DNA of 64,000 nucleotides from Mesostigma viride (lineage: Eukaryota; Streptophyta; Mesostigmatophyceae; Mesostigmatales; Mesostigmataceae): NCBI GenBank assembly GCA_009746045.1, contig RPFO01000026.1:1635109-1699108 (forward strand). The letters are read 5' to 3'. The notes beneath the pieces are model-generated. The model was not told the origin of the DNA. It did not search any database and saw nothing but the letters and a program-made list of their open reading frames with translations. The stretch's first letter is position 1. Each line of letters begins with the position of its first letter. Shown here piece after piece: positions 12,690 through 24,629 of this stretch. The position numbers and the translations under genes are program-made.

Positions 12690-14636
12690 TTTCCCGACCT
12701 AAATTAACAGGCTACACATCGAATGCGGGATAATCAAAAAAATTCGCGATATTCACCATCCTTGAAAGCAACTTTGCATGCAGGATTCTGTCCGGTTTGC
12801 CCATCCTACCAGCTCGGCCTCCATCGCCCCGCCACGTTTTGCCTCGCCAATAATTGCCAGCATTGCACGTCGCACGTACTTCATCAGTCCCCTACAGACT
12901 CTGTGTATACACCCCCCGCATTGGTAAGAATACTAAATAATTGTGAGGCTGGGCGCCGGCCAGCTGCAAACGATAAATAAAACAAAAGAATTTTAATTAA
13001 CACTCCGTCTGTAATTACGGGCGTGGCCCGTATTACGGGCGTGGCCCGTAATGGAGGCATGGTTACTCTATTGGTGGTTACTACTGAACTAATTGTCAGA
13101 ATGCGCTTTTTATTGGATAGGATGAAAGCTGACTTCAAGGCCTAAAAGAATATCTAATTTTCACGGCCACCCCATGTCAGATGCTCCGTGGCCACCCCAT
13201 GGAAAAAGGTGCTTTTTTGGACTTTCTTGGGCTTGCAATCGGACCGCCGAATGCCAACAACGGTGCAGATGCAGGCAAATGCTAGCAACGTCGGCTGCAG
13301 AAGGAGACTGTCTTTTCGTCACGACTGCTTCGGTCGCGATGTCGTTCTAGTATGCCGAGGTATCCTCGGGTGCTCCTAATCTTGGCACTGGCGATGAACT
13401 GTCCGCAGTCCTTGATGGTTGGGCTGTGAGCCTCGGCTTTAAATCAGGATTTTTGGCGGCCGTGTTGGGCGATTGATTGATCAAGACAACTTTATCACGT
13501 AGGGTCCTGCTTGGTCGAAGGAGCAAGGAGCAGCAAGGAATTCAGATTTCACTCGAGGCGATGGGTAGCGAACCTTACGTAGTGGGAGAAGACCTCGCCC
13601 GGCCAGGCAGTGTCGCTGAGGTTATGTACTTCATGCTCAAGAAAAGGTGGCCCGTGGAGGACGGGACCTTCAGTAGCTAGTGCGCGCTTCATGATTCCGG
13701 GTGTCGAGGCGTGTGAAGATTACCTGCATCCGGCTGGGAGAAGGTTTATGGCAACTTTTGGTTTGTAAATCTGCCAGTTTTTATCACATGTGATCACGGC
13801 ACATGGCCGGTGTGACTTCAAGGCAGGTTACTGCATAATGCTAAGCTCTGCGCGCGGCTGCGCCCCGTTGCGTAAACGTGGGTGCTTTCTCTAAGATGCA
13901 TGACAGTTCCGGCTGCTACGTTGCCCATGTCACAAGCAAGCCTTGCAAGACGGTCCCCCAAAGCGAGGTAGGGGTTTAGAGAACTGGGTATGGGTGTCCA
14001 TTCATGCTTGTATACATATCTTGCCTGATGCTAGCTATTCATGTGCTACCTTAACAGCAACACCTTGTCATAAACTCTGATAATTGAATAGGTATTTGGG
14101 CATGGTTTGCGAAGTTAAGCGCTTGGAAGTTCACAACTGTCATTATAATGCATGAACCGCTTGCGTGTTTGTATATAGAGGCTGTGGATTCCTCGTAGTA
14201 ACATGCAATACCCATGGCAGGCTATTACTGCCTGCAGTGCTTTGCGACAGCCCCAGCCGTGCATGTGTGTGTGCGGTCCCTTGGGGAGCATGCCGTGCCT
14301 TGCCATGCTAACCGTATCGCGGGCAAACCTCGCAAGGCCCGAAAGATACTTGCGGTTAATCGATGTTCCCGGACATTCATGGTATGCACGTGGCCATGAG
14401 TTTCTCAGGCTATATTGTTGCGTCGTATGCGTTTGCCTGCCAGACAGGCACATACGATGATTAGGATGATGATATGGCGATGCCTTTCTTTTCAACATTT
14501 TCAGAATGTGGACTTGCACCACGTCGTGGATTTACATGTGTTGCCGTCTTATGCATTGACAGTTGTGCTGGACGACGAGCGGTGGGTTATTATCTATGCA
14601 TTTGTTTATATAGCATGGTGCATGCTATGAGCTGGC
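12690..14636. other. GPN3 upstream region and unassigned ORFs
   Basis: This holds the presumptive GPN3 promoter immediately right of 12,689. A block at 12,905-13,010 (CACCCCCCGCATTGG, AATAATT, AAACAAAAGAATTTTAATTAA) belongs to the dispersed family at 20,538-21,180. Plus-strand open frames at 13,188-13,379, 13,477-13,680 and 14,203-14,460 could be exons of an unidentified gene; none is recognised with confidence. Confidence 0.4.
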
Positions 14637-14975
14637 CCCTCATAACAAGTGCCCTATATTTGATAGCTTTAGTAATCATATTTCTTGTAAAATAGCATCA
14701 TCGTATGTGTCCATTTGAACACCATATCATTTCAAAATAGAGAGGATGTGCCATGACACCATACTAGACGGCCATGCCACATGCACGGCGCATTTGACCC
14801 ATAGCATGGTGCACCTATGGGTTGAACCCTCATTGTGCCCTACATTTGATAGCTTTAGTAAAATATTTCTTGTGCAAAAGCATGTCCTATGTGCCCATTT
14901 CATCACCATATCATCCTCTAATGAGAGGATGTGCCATGGTACCACAGATGGCCATGCCACATGAATGGCACACCC
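14637..14975 (+). repeat. Two diverged tandem copies, about 190 bp each
   Basis: The block CCCTCAT..GCCCTA.ATTTGATAGCTTTAGTA followed by GAGAGGATGTGCCATG and GGCCATGCCACATG occurs at 14,637-14,795 and 14,828-14,975. The copies differ by substitutions and small indels. Confidence 0.75.
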
Positions 14976-15289
14976 AAACACAACGGTATGAAAGTGCCAA
15001 AAACCTACCTTATAAGCCCTACATGGAACAGATTAAGTCCAAACATGCTAGATATGTGCAGGCAGCATGTTTGGGACACCAATAGAAGGAATTGAACTTA
15101 ATTCCAGATTTTTCTGACCTCGGTTGGTCTATTTTTGGCACATCTATTTTTAGCAAAATTGCAGGTTTTATAATAAACAAATCCCGTATAATATGCAAAT
15201 AAAGAGCTCCTGGCCTGGCTGCTTGCAAGGAGACTGATGCTCATGACTACCAACTGTGCAGCAGGTCCCATGGTCATCTGACCCCATTT

Positions 15290-15995
15290 AGTGACAAACT
15301 GCCACCAAATGCTAGCAAAAACGCGCGTTTTTCACGTTTTTCATCAATTAATGTTGCAGTTTCCATACAAGATGTGCCCAGTTGAGGCTGGATCTCTGCA
15401 TGCATGCTAAACAGCATTATTTTAGACATTGTGAAAAAATTCAGGTCCTTAACACTGTGTTTGGTGACATTTTGCTGACAAATGCTAGCAAAAACGCACG
15501 TTTTTCACCTTTTTCACCACAATTCATTGAAGTTTTCATACAAGGTGTGAACAATTGAGGCTGGAAATTTGCAGGCAGACTTGAAATTGCTAGTTTAGCC
15601 AATGCACAAAAATCCAGGTCAACCAGGTGTCATTTGATGGCAGTTTGTCAGCAAATGTTACCAAAAGTGCGCGATTTTCGCCTTTTTCCCCACAGTTCAT
15701 CGCAGTTTTCATAGAAGGTGTGAACAATTGAGGCTGGAAATTTGCAGGCAGATTTAAAATCGCTAGTTTAGCCAATGCACAAAAATCCAGGTCAACCAGG
15801 TGTCATTTGATGGCAGTTTGTAAGCAAATGTTACCAAAAGTGCGCGATTTTCGCCATTTTCACCACAACTCATTGCAGTTTTCATAGAAGGTGTGCTCAG
15901 TTGAGGTTGGAACTTTGCAGGCAGGCTTTAAATCGCTAGTTGAGACAATGCACAAAAATCCAGGTCAATTAGGTGTCATTTGGTTGAGTAATACA
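15290..15995 (+). repeat. About 173-bp tandem repeat, four copies
   Basis: The anchor AATGCTAGCAAAAACGC, or its variant AATGTTACCAAAAGTGC, begins at 15,308, 15,481, 15,653 and 15,827. Each unit also holds TTTTCATA-AAGGTGTG, TTGAGGCTGGAA, TTTGCAGGCA and CACAAAAATCCAGGTCAA. The unit length is near nucleosome size, as seen in many satellites. Confidence 0.9.
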
Positions 15996-17841
15996 TGCAA
16001 TACATGTCAGTTTCGGTTCTAAGACGCTCACTGATTGAGCAAACCTCCTAAGTGAAATATGGCAAACTCCCATTTATATGGCTTGCTAACTATAAAATCC
16101 TTTCATCCATTATGTAATACGACTTTTGTGACATACAAATAAAATTTTGTTCATCTAAACATTGGCTGGACCCAGCTGGCTGTATGCCCAAGTGGCCACG
16201 CTGAGGCGATTCCTATTGAGGGGCTTGCTGAAAATACCACTCGCAGCTGTCACAGGGGCTAGAAGGTCTATTCTACACCCACAGCATGCAAAGTAGACCT
16301 AAACCCAACCTGGATATACAGCAATCATCACGTACCAGCCGTGAGGGTTGAAAGTCACTCGGCAGGCGGCATGGCGACGATGCGTTTGCGCACCTTTGTT
16401 GTGGAGTCGTTAAGTGTAAGTAGTGGTATATCCAGGTTGACAAGGCCTGCCTGCCTGACCTTGTCACACCTCATCCCCCATTCCTCAACTTGCATACCTC
16501 ATGCGCCTGCCTAGACTCTCAGCCTGGGCCTGCCTTGCTGGCCACGCAGCTTCCATGTTGGACGTCCAACTTCTCAGCCAGCATGGTGGCATTGAGTAGC
16601 CACTGACAAATCAAGCCCCGCCCCCTGTTGCTGCCTCAAGGTTTGCCCTAAGCAACTAAATAAACTTGGCCACTATCATACCTAGCATGAAGTGACCACT
16701 GCACAATATCAGTCAGCTGCCTGGCCACAGGCGTACCACAGTCCACATTAACACATGCTGCATGAGGCCAACTCTCCATAGCCTTTTCTCATTGTGGTCT
16801 TGCTCTTGCCCTTGCCCTTACGCTTGCCAACTGTCAGTCATCCTTGTACCTTGTGCCATGCTTCTCCCAGCCATCCTTGACTGTCTCCCAACTACTGCAC
16901 TTCCTCAGCTAAACTGTCAAACTAGGTCGTGCCTCATCCCATCTCTCATTGCCATAAGGACCCGAAGTCTGGCTTGCATCTCAGCAATGGTTCCTATGTG
17001 TGCCTGTCTTTCTGGGTGAGTGGCAGTGGCCTTGGAGTAAGAGGCATTGAGCATGTGCATGTGTCTGTGGTTCTCTTGGCAATTGAACCCTTGCACCCCG
17101 CTGGCATTGTGGATGTATGGCCATGCACACTGCCGTAATGTCGCCAAAATTCTGCCAACATGCATCATAGGAAAATCAGGAGTTGCTGGTAGGCCACAAG
17201 AAATGAGAAACCAAGTTGCACATACCTATCTGAAGGGCAGGTTTTGGGTTTCTTCATTGGCGCCGGTGGCAGCGTGCGTAGTAATTGGCTCATTTACTCG
17301 TGCCCTTCGCCAGCACGCACAGCCTGAACTGCATGAACGTTGGCGTCCATGATGACGCCCTCGGCTCATCAGTCATGATGTCACCGTGGGTGATGAAGGC
17401 AGCTTGGGTGCTGGCATGGAAGGCATCATGTGCACTAGGCCGCCATGTGGCCGCAGCACAGGTAGCAGACCTAGCCCAGCAATTGACTCTCTCCCTGCTC
17501 TCATGGCATCACACCCGCTCCACAAACCATGATGAATAGTTTTCATGTACAGGCATGTCCTACACATGCGTCAGGGTAGATGCTTTGTTGATGCGTAAGA
17601 GGAATGGCGTGCATGTATGCAATGGGTTGGATGGACTCATCAAAGCACGCGCTGCCATCAACCGTTAAAGGAGGCCACCCATACCTCTGGGGTTGCCATC
17701 AACATTCTTTCATTTCTTTGCCACTTAAGGGTCAGCCATGCCATGCAAGAAAACTGCCCATATTTTGTACCACGCACAACCATATATAACAAAGCAGCAG
17801 CTTTGTTATCCATAGCCTTGACTGCGTCGACATCAATGTTG
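15996..17841. other. Unassigned region
   Basis: I recognise no gene. A 13-bp inverted repeat (CAACCTGGATATA at 16,306-16,318 and its complement at 16,427-16,439) brackets about 108 bp. The rest has scattered short open frames without a known motif. Confidence 0.4.
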
Positions 17842-18616
17842 TCATCGGCGGCAATGGCCAGCCAGCCGGCAATAGCTTGCACGCAACCCAGCACGGCCTC
17901 TCCCTAACATCCGTGTGAAGAATTGCTTCTTGATATCCCTAGTCTCTAAACTAGGCTGCACATCGCTCGTGTGAGGAAACAGCTCGCCATCAAACTGTCG
18001 CTCGCTGAATGGCGCACTTCCCGTAAAATAGGAGTACGATGACACAAAGGGACTCAGAAGACGGGGAACTGGTACAACATTCATCCGCGAAAGGCAAGGG
18101 CTTCGTCAAGGAGTAAATTGGCACCTATATATGAATATGAGAACGTACCGCTAGTCGATAACCATGACTCTCTTGCATTTGAGGTCGGTTTCGCACACCC
18201 CGCAGCAGAAATTCGTTGCGGCATGCACCTGCTGGCATGCAGGTTGTGCATGTCGGGAGGTTAATAACAACCCCGACGCCGTGGGCGTCGTTAGTGCCAA
18301 GAAAGCCTGCATTAAACATGACGTTTGGGGCAAACGCGAATATATATGGATTATCGGTTTGCCAAGCCTGACGCAGCCTTGAAATTGGTCGGAAATATGC
18401 GGTAGCTCGAGAAAAACAAATTGCAGCGGTATTGAAAAAAGTCGTTCGGTCAAAGTCTTTAGAATTAAAAAATGCGTCGTTTATGATCATAAACTCGATC
18501 TTAGGGCGCACTTCATCGGGAAATTTTTTTGCTGCAGTCAGGTGGGGTCGAGAGAAAATCTGCGACCAAACAGGCACCCACCCGTGAATGACGCAATATG
18601 CTGTTCGATTCCGCAA
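17842..18616 (-). other. Possible decayed gene, unidentified
   Basis: Two minus-strand open frames (18,125-18,616 and 17,842-18,084) are rich in ordinary protein-like sequence such as FSRPHLTAAKKFPDEV and FFTRMLGRG. A third overlapping frame holds a CCGVCETDLKC cysteine cluster near 18,170-18,200. They are interrupted and do not match a family I know. They could be exons or a transposase remnant. Confidence 0.25.
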
Positions 18617-18875
18617 AGTTTCTGCCGAAAAAAAAATACTGGTGGACCAAATAACTCCTTAGGAGGATGATCGTAAAATTTCAGCCTTGATAATGCCTTT
18701 TTACGCGCTCAACATCGCCTGCCAGACCGCCATGCCTGTCGCCCGGAATTCGGTCACCGTCGTGCACCCGCACACCAAAATTTGCATTTGGCGCCACTTT
18801 TCGGGTACCGCTTACGAGGTCGGACTTTGGCGCGGCTCGTACCGTTGTGAAGGCTAGAATGGAGCATTCTAGTTC

Positions 18876-19118
18876 TTATCTGGCGGAGCCAATTTTCGGA
18901 AGAACCGTTAGGTTCGCCAGAATTGGCGAAGCTTATAAGGCCGTACACGTGAGAAAACATAGGAATAGGGGATGAAAATCCGTCAATCCATCCATCCATA
19001 CATACATACATCCACCGAATTTGTCCCGAATTTGCAAGCATAAGGGTGAGGTTCTTCCGAAAATTGGCTCCGCCGTAGAGTTTCAACGGGCAAGTTGCAA
19101 ACACGCACGTTACTTGAT
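18876..19118 (+). mobile_element. 243-bp inverted-repeat element, copy 1 (MITE-like)
   Basis: It begins TTATCTGGCGGAGCC and ends GTTACTTGAT. CTGGCGGAGCCAATTTTCGG at the left has its reverse complement at about 19,051-19,075, so most of the unit is a stem-bordered module with a further 40 bp outside the right stem. It also contains a CATCCATC/CATACATA microsatellite. An identical copy is at 19,502-19,744. It is too short to encode a protein. Confidence 0.8.
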
Positions 19119-19501
19119 TACGGGTGTCACCCGTAATGGTTTGAGTGCCTAGATATTTGGAAGCTTGTGCATGATTGATGCTGAATTTCTCACCAAGCGT
19201 CCATTATGTAGTGTACTTTTGGGTTTAGGAGGTTTTTGGTGCCCTCAACTTTATCATCATACCCCAATTTTAGAACCATCTCATCACCCCTTTTTTGTTA
19301 ACGTTTGTAGCCAAACCCCCTCAGATGGCAACGTGCAATTCACCAATATTTGTTATCCAAAAAAAATATTTAAAATATATTCAAATAGCCCAGCATTGGA
19401 TCTCGGATCCCATCGAACCGTTTTTCCAGATTCGGCGCGACGCTCCGGCGCCCGCATTTGGCGCGATTCTGCATTCTACGAAAAATTACGGGCCACACCC
19501 G

Positions 19502-19744
19502 TTATCTGGCGGAGCCAATTTTCGGAAGAACCGTTAGGTTCGCCAGAATTGGCGAAGCTTATAAGGCCGTACACGTGAGAAAACATAGGAATAGGGGATG
19601 AAAATCCGTCAATCCATCCATCCATACATACATACATCCACCGAATTTGTCCCGAATTTGCAAGCATAAGGGTGAGGTTCTTCCGAAAATTGGCTCCGCC
19701 GTAGAGTTTCAACGGGCAAGTTGCAAACACGCACGTTACTTGAT
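19502..19744 (+). mobile_element. 243-bp inverted-repeat element, copy 2 (MITE-like)
   Basis: Same length and, by eye, the same sequence as 18,876-19,118 with different flanks. A diverged half-copy (GGTTCTTCCGAAAATGGGCT) is at 38,399-38,418, close to a related AAACGCACGTTACTT at 38,159-38,173, so the family is dispersed. Confidence 0.8.
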
Positions 19745-19758
19745 AAGTTCACAGACGG

Positions 19759-20167
19759 AGTGGTCAAAATCACTTTGCGACAAACCTACTTTGCGACCCA
19801 AAAAAAGGGTGAAATTTATAGTTTGCGACCCAAAATGAAGGCAAAGTTTTAGGTTTGCGAGCCCATCGACTTGTTTATGGTCAGTGGCAACTGGCAGGTA
19901 CTCGATGTTGTAAATTTATAGGCCAGCAGGCTTGACTGCCTGCTGGCCTGCCGGCCTCCCCGCCTAAACCTTTGGCTTTCGCATGACAAGTGACAAAAGG
20001 CGCGAAAGTTTCAGTGGCGCCACGCGTTCGTTCTACCTGTCTGCGTGCGGCACGGCGCAGGCGCGACGCGGTAAGTTTTGAACTTTGCGACCCAAAATGA
20101 AGCCCATGAAAAGTAGTTTGCGAGGTCGATTCGCAAAGAGGTTTGTCGCAAAGTGATTTTGACCACT
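19759..20167. mobile_element. 409-bp terminal-inverted-repeat element with 4-bp target duplication
   Basis: AGTGGTCAAAATCACTTTGC... at 19,759-19,787 is the exact reverse complement of 20,139-20,167 (29 bp). ACGG directly flanks both ends, consistent with a 4-bp target-site duplication. Internally TTTGCGACC and its variants recur as subterminal repeats. No coding capacity: a non-autonomous DNA transposon. Confidence 0.85.
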
Positions 20168-21240
20168 ACGGTAATTCCCGAGTGTAGTCAACTGTAGTTT
20201 TTGAAGCTACCAAACAAACAAAGAAAGTGTAAATAAATATTATTTTCCTGTCACGTGTGCAGCTTTCTCGCTAACAAACAAAGAAATATTAAATCTCTGG
20301 CTGAAAAAATGCTTTTCCTAGCCGTAAGAGCAGTGCGGCATCCGGCTGGGTTATACATAACAAAGTCAACAAACAAAGAATTATTAAATTTCGCAGCCAG
20401 TTCAACGGTTGTTCGGTAACCAAACAAACAAACTAACAATTAATTAATTGGGCGGGCACAGTACCACTTTCAACCGCCAATAAAACGCTAATGTCAAATT
20501 CCGAAGGGTCTTTCGGCTGAGGGGAATTAAAACTACCAATGCGGGGGGTGTAAGGGCAGCGCATACACCGCCCGCATTGGAAGTTCTAACTAAATAATTA
20601 GCTTCTGGAAAATGTTCTGGCTGAAAACCATAAAAAAAACAAAAGAAAATTAATTAATTAACTCCGGGGGCTGAGGACTGGACTCAACAAACAAACAAAC
20701 AAAATTAATTAATTAACTCATGTGGGCTCTGGGTATCACTGACCTCCACTGACTCTAGCCTATGGCCGCCGAAGGGGGGCCGCCGGGCCGGATTGCCGGC
20801 CGAATTGGGGACGGCGTGTACGATATCTACCAAACAAACAAAAGAAATTTATTAATTAAATAAGTACCCATGTGCCTTGAACGGCTGTAGGACAAACAAA
20901 CAAACAAAAGGTTTTAATTAAATAATAAAAACCCGGGACTCTAACTGGCTCCCCAACAAACAATCCAGGGTTATTCGTAATGCAAATACGGCAAAAATTG
21001 ACCCATAATAACAAACTTCCAATGCGGAGGGTGTACACCGTCCGCATTGGAAGTTTTAAATAAATAATTAGCTTCTGGAAAATGTTCTGGCTGAAAACCA
21101 TAAAAAAACAAAAGAAAATTAATTAATTAACTCCGGGGGCTGAGGACTGGACTCAACAAACAAACAAACAAAATTAATTAAATGTGGGCACGGGGTCGTC
21201 GCCCTGTGAGAAAACAAACAACTGAAACACTTTATATTAT
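20168..21240. repeat. CAAACAAACAAA / TTAATTAA repeat mosaic with internal duplication
   Basis: 20,538-20,718 and 21,016-21,180 are near-identical. They share CCGCATTGGAAGTT, TAAATAATTAGCTTCTGGAA, GGCTGAGGACTGGACTCAAC and an (AAAC)n-AATTAATTAA end. GC hairpins (CAATGCGG..CCGCATTGG) recur. No coding sequence is seen. Confidence 0.75.
20735..21037 (+). repeat. Segmental repeat shared with 37,670-37,966
   Basis: The run from GTATCACTGACC through GGGGGGCCGCCGGGCCGG, AAGTACCCA.GTGCCTTGAA, AAACCCGGGACTCTAACTGG and GGGTTATTCGTAATGCAAAT to AACTTCCAATGCGGA is nearly identical to 37,670-37,966. The copies differ by small indels in the first 80 bp. Confidence 0.85.
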
Positions 21241-21930
21241 CAACTATATTATAAACCATCGGGCATCCTGTGGCGGATCTCCGTACGTTTCCGGTCTTTT
21301 TCAGGGGTCCTCGTGGTCGACGCCTGTCCTTAGCGCCGTTTCCCGTTGGGCGCAAGTCGACGGAATTTGGAGATCGTACAGACTTCGGTGCGTGGTTGGA
21401 CCGAAGACGCTGTATCTCGGGCATCGGACGGAGTGCTTTGGTGAAGTGGGATACGATTGGCGTTCACTCGCTGGCATCTTTAATGGCTTTAAAGTCGTCT
21501 CGCGACATTTTGACGTTAGCGACGTGATCCAGTTCGACTGGCGAGTAGTTGGTCGAACTTTTGCGACTAGCCACCTGTCGGCTCACCGAAACTGGGTCGC
21601 CTACTAGAGTGACGGTCAGCTTGACGGCTTTCGCCTTTTCGCCGTTGCTCTCGCCGTGCTCGACTTATTAGTAGTGGTCTCGACCCAGTTTCGGTCAGCC
21701 AACCTACGACGATTGTCGTAGGTTGGTACATGGCTAGCGGCCACGTTCTGGTCTGAGCACGGTTGCGAAATCCTAAACCGCGACTTTCGACGACTTAGAA
21801 AGGTTGGTCAGTTTCAAACCGAATGTCTATTGGTGCCTCTACTAGAGTGACGGTCAGCTTAACGGCCTTCGCCTTTTCGCCGTTGCTCTCGCCGTGCTCG
21901 ACTTATTAGTAGTGGTCTCGACATCAGCGC
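21241..21930 (+). repeat. Dispersed repeat region with CTACTAGAGT motif
   Basis: GGCATCCTGTGGCGGATCT through TTTTTCAGGGGTCCTCGTGG (about 21,267-21,320) recurs at about 25,467-25,525. ACTAGAGTGACGGTCAGCTT and the following 80 bp occur at both 21,604 and 21,840. No reliable gene. Confidence 0.65.
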
Positions 21931-22917
21931 ATGATCGATGAATATCGATGCAATGATGTGAATAATCTGATGCTTTGCTTGACGAAATGGCCGATATGGA
22001 CGAACTGGATTACTGAGATGAAGCTGCGTGTAACGGATGAGGCTAGAGAAAATCGTTACGTATCAATTAAGTATGAATTACTGGGTTTACCAGGTATCAA
22101 CGAACTGAATTACTGGGATGAAGTACTTTTAGTTCCATAATGCGTGAAAACGTATGGGTACGCAATGGATGAGGCTAGAGAAAACCGGAGATTCCGCCTG
22201 CAAGAAAGGAGGAATTCGAGACAACGGATCCAAACGGAATTGCTAGCAAGAGTAAGACGGAGACAGAGACAAAGCCGGGCAGAACAGCTTCGACAGCATC
22301 GTCACACTGCGATTGAACGTGCAAGCAGGTGAGAATCTTTTGAATAATCTTCTTTCCTCTACGTATACGCCCTCGATATTGCTTTCAACGATCAGTCAGC
22401 CGGGTGGTCGTCGACCTTCGGAGACGGCTGTTTGACCACGGGCAACTCGGCGTAGCCATCAGCCGAGTCCTGGGCAGTCGTGACGGCCTCCTGCTACTCG
22501 TGGACCCGTCTCAGATCGAGCCCGACGGCCGAGTGCGCACGCAGATATCGTGTTCCAGGAGCTTCTACTCCCACGCGCGACGGACAGCCACCCACGATCG
22601 CCACAGCCGGCGAGACTGTACCGCCGGCGCCAACTACGTCAACCGACGCGACGGCACCCAACCATGACACGACGCGCCCCGACGAAGAAACGCACTGCGT
22701 CATCTGTCTCACCCCCGTCGACGACGATGACGGCAGGGAGGTACTGGCGTGTGGCAGCTTTATGTGGCGGGATTGCGATCACTGGAAGAACGTCCACCTC
22801 GCGTGCCTGCGCCGATGGGCCACGACATGCAGAATAGACGACGTGCATTGCATGCTCTGCCGGCGCCACATTGTGTCCATGTTCCCAAGAAAAGTCCTTA
22901 TTTTAGGACCAGTTTGA
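21931..22917 (+). pseudogene. Helitron Rep/helicase remnant joined to a RING-type finger
   Basis: Three plus-strand frames lie in sequence. 22,144-22,332 encodes an Arg/Gln-rich charged stretch (RRNSRQRIQTELLARVRRRQ), as found in N-terminal parts of Helitron proteins. 22,397-about 22,555 encodes VVVDLRRRLFDHGQLGVAIS followed by RVLGSRDGLLLLVDP, which fits motif VI and the C-terminal end of the PIF1-like helicase of Helitrons. 22,545-22,917, one frame over, encodes CVICLTPVDDDD..LACG, then DCDHWKNVHLACLRRW, then CMLC, a RING/RINGv-like Cys-His array. Most of the Rep and helicase is missing, so this is a decayed or internally deleted copy. The helicase call is good; whether the RING belongs to the element or was captured is open. 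Confidence 0.6.
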
Positions 22918-24592
22918 ATTAAAAAATATATGTGCAAACATCAAATTTTGACCCTGGCATTTTTACCACTGACAGATAACACACTTTTTGAATTTTGGAC
23001 AAAAACCTGGGTTCAAATAATTACATTTAGTGCCTGAATGGACCCTGGCCCATGGCAGGCCTCAAACCGCGAATTTGGTCAAAATGAGAATTTAGGACCA
23101 ATAGGACCAATTAGTGTCAACGCATGACCATGCTATCCACACGGTCCCTTGAGCATCTTACAAGCGCTAGGGGACCCTACGAGGCCTTGGGATGGCGGGG
23201 CAGCGTATAACAAGGCCATACCCTGCTGTGGCTGCCTCTATATATACGCGTGCTTAACGGTGTCACAGATGGTGCAGGTAATGCAATATACGGTTGCATG
23301 GTTGCTGAGGTTGCCCGGCTTGAACATGGCCCACCCCTTGCGGTAAACTTTCTCTAAGCATATGCCAAACCTTCTTTGACATCACGGACATGCTGGCCAC
23401 CACCCAGCGATGAAAAAACATTGCATTTGCATTGCAACTAACACATGAATGCAGCCAAATCAAGTTACAGAACAACGTTGTGCTAACATGCAACGCTTTG
23501 TGAGCGAATTCAGGGTGCATGTAACACGTAAACCATATTGTATATACTGTCTGAGAACACCCTGAACGACTGCAGGCCATAGGACCATGGTTTATAACTA
23601 ACACATGAGTAAAACTGCTCTTACGCATGTGTGTTTTAGCTGCAGCGGACGACGAAGATAGAGACGTAAAAAATTGTATGACGTAAACCAACTATGTGTG
23701 ACAGTTATGTGCACAGAGAGCGTCCCCTCTTTTTAGGCATAGCTTACTGACTCAAAACACCACGACAGCGTTGCCAGTTACACTCATGATCTAGGGCACC
23801 CCGGCACGTACCTGCTACTTACGTCGCCTCATTCCAGATGGTTGCAAAAAAGTCGCTGAAATCCGCAGCGAGGTCAGCTTTCCGAGAGCTGAGCGCACCA
23901 AAGCTGGCCAACCGGTTCGAAAATGATATAAACCACGCTTGTGCTGCGTTCTAGGTCCAAGAAATACCGAAAGTGAAGACCTATAAGGTGCGCTCGCTGC
24001 CCAGCCTGAACGTCCCTAAAACATGGTCGACAATGGAAATCGGGCAAGAATATCACGGCCCAGGCGCTCCCATGTCAAATACTCCGTTTATAAACTCCAG
24101 ACTATAATCAAAATCGTCCACAAAAATTTCCTGGCTTGATTCGCACCACCATTGCTAATACACTAACATGTTTGTGCCAAAATCGACCCTCCGCGAGCAG
24201 GCGATCTGCGACCCATTTGTGTTGTGCCGCTGTGCTACAGCGCTACACATAAAAACTTGCGCAGAAAATTTCACAGCCTTTAAGCATAACTAACGACCTT
24301 TCGTTTTTGCTACTGGGCGCCCGAAATGATAAACGCACGTGAAAAAGCCGGCCACGATTGTCAGGTCGCCATATCCACCTCAGATCATTCCCGCACCCAC
24401 TTTTTCGCTCCAAAATCGGTTATATTTTTGGTCGAGGTACCTACTTTCCCGCCATTATACCCGGTACCCGGGTACGGAATCCGGGTACCATGTGCCGGTA
24501 CCACGGGTCGGGTACATCATGCCGGGTACGGTCCACATGGGGTACGGTCCATATAGTGACCCCCCCCCCCGGTACCTCGGTTATAGTAAATT
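22918..24592. other. Unassigned region
   Basis: No gene is recognised. It contains TTAGGACCA-type repeats near 22,900 and 23,090, and a GGTAC-rich stretch at 24,438-24,580. Open frames at 23,149-23,346 and 23,263-23,691 show no family resemblance. Confidence 0.4.
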
Positions 24593-24629
24593 GGTCCTTA
24601 ATTTAGGACAAAGTCCTAAATTAAGGACC
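24593..24629. repeat. Perfect 17-bp hairpin
   Basis: GGTCCTTAATTTAGGAC, a three-base AAA loop and the exact complement. TCCTTATTTTAGGACCA at 22,896-22,912 carries a related short form of the same palindrome. Confidence 0.9.

Noticed and set aside
14203-14460. LIDVPGH motif resembling a GTPase G3 of SRP receptor beta
   Set aside because: Neighbouring sequence lacks the P-loop and other GTPase blocks, and no exon chain could be built.
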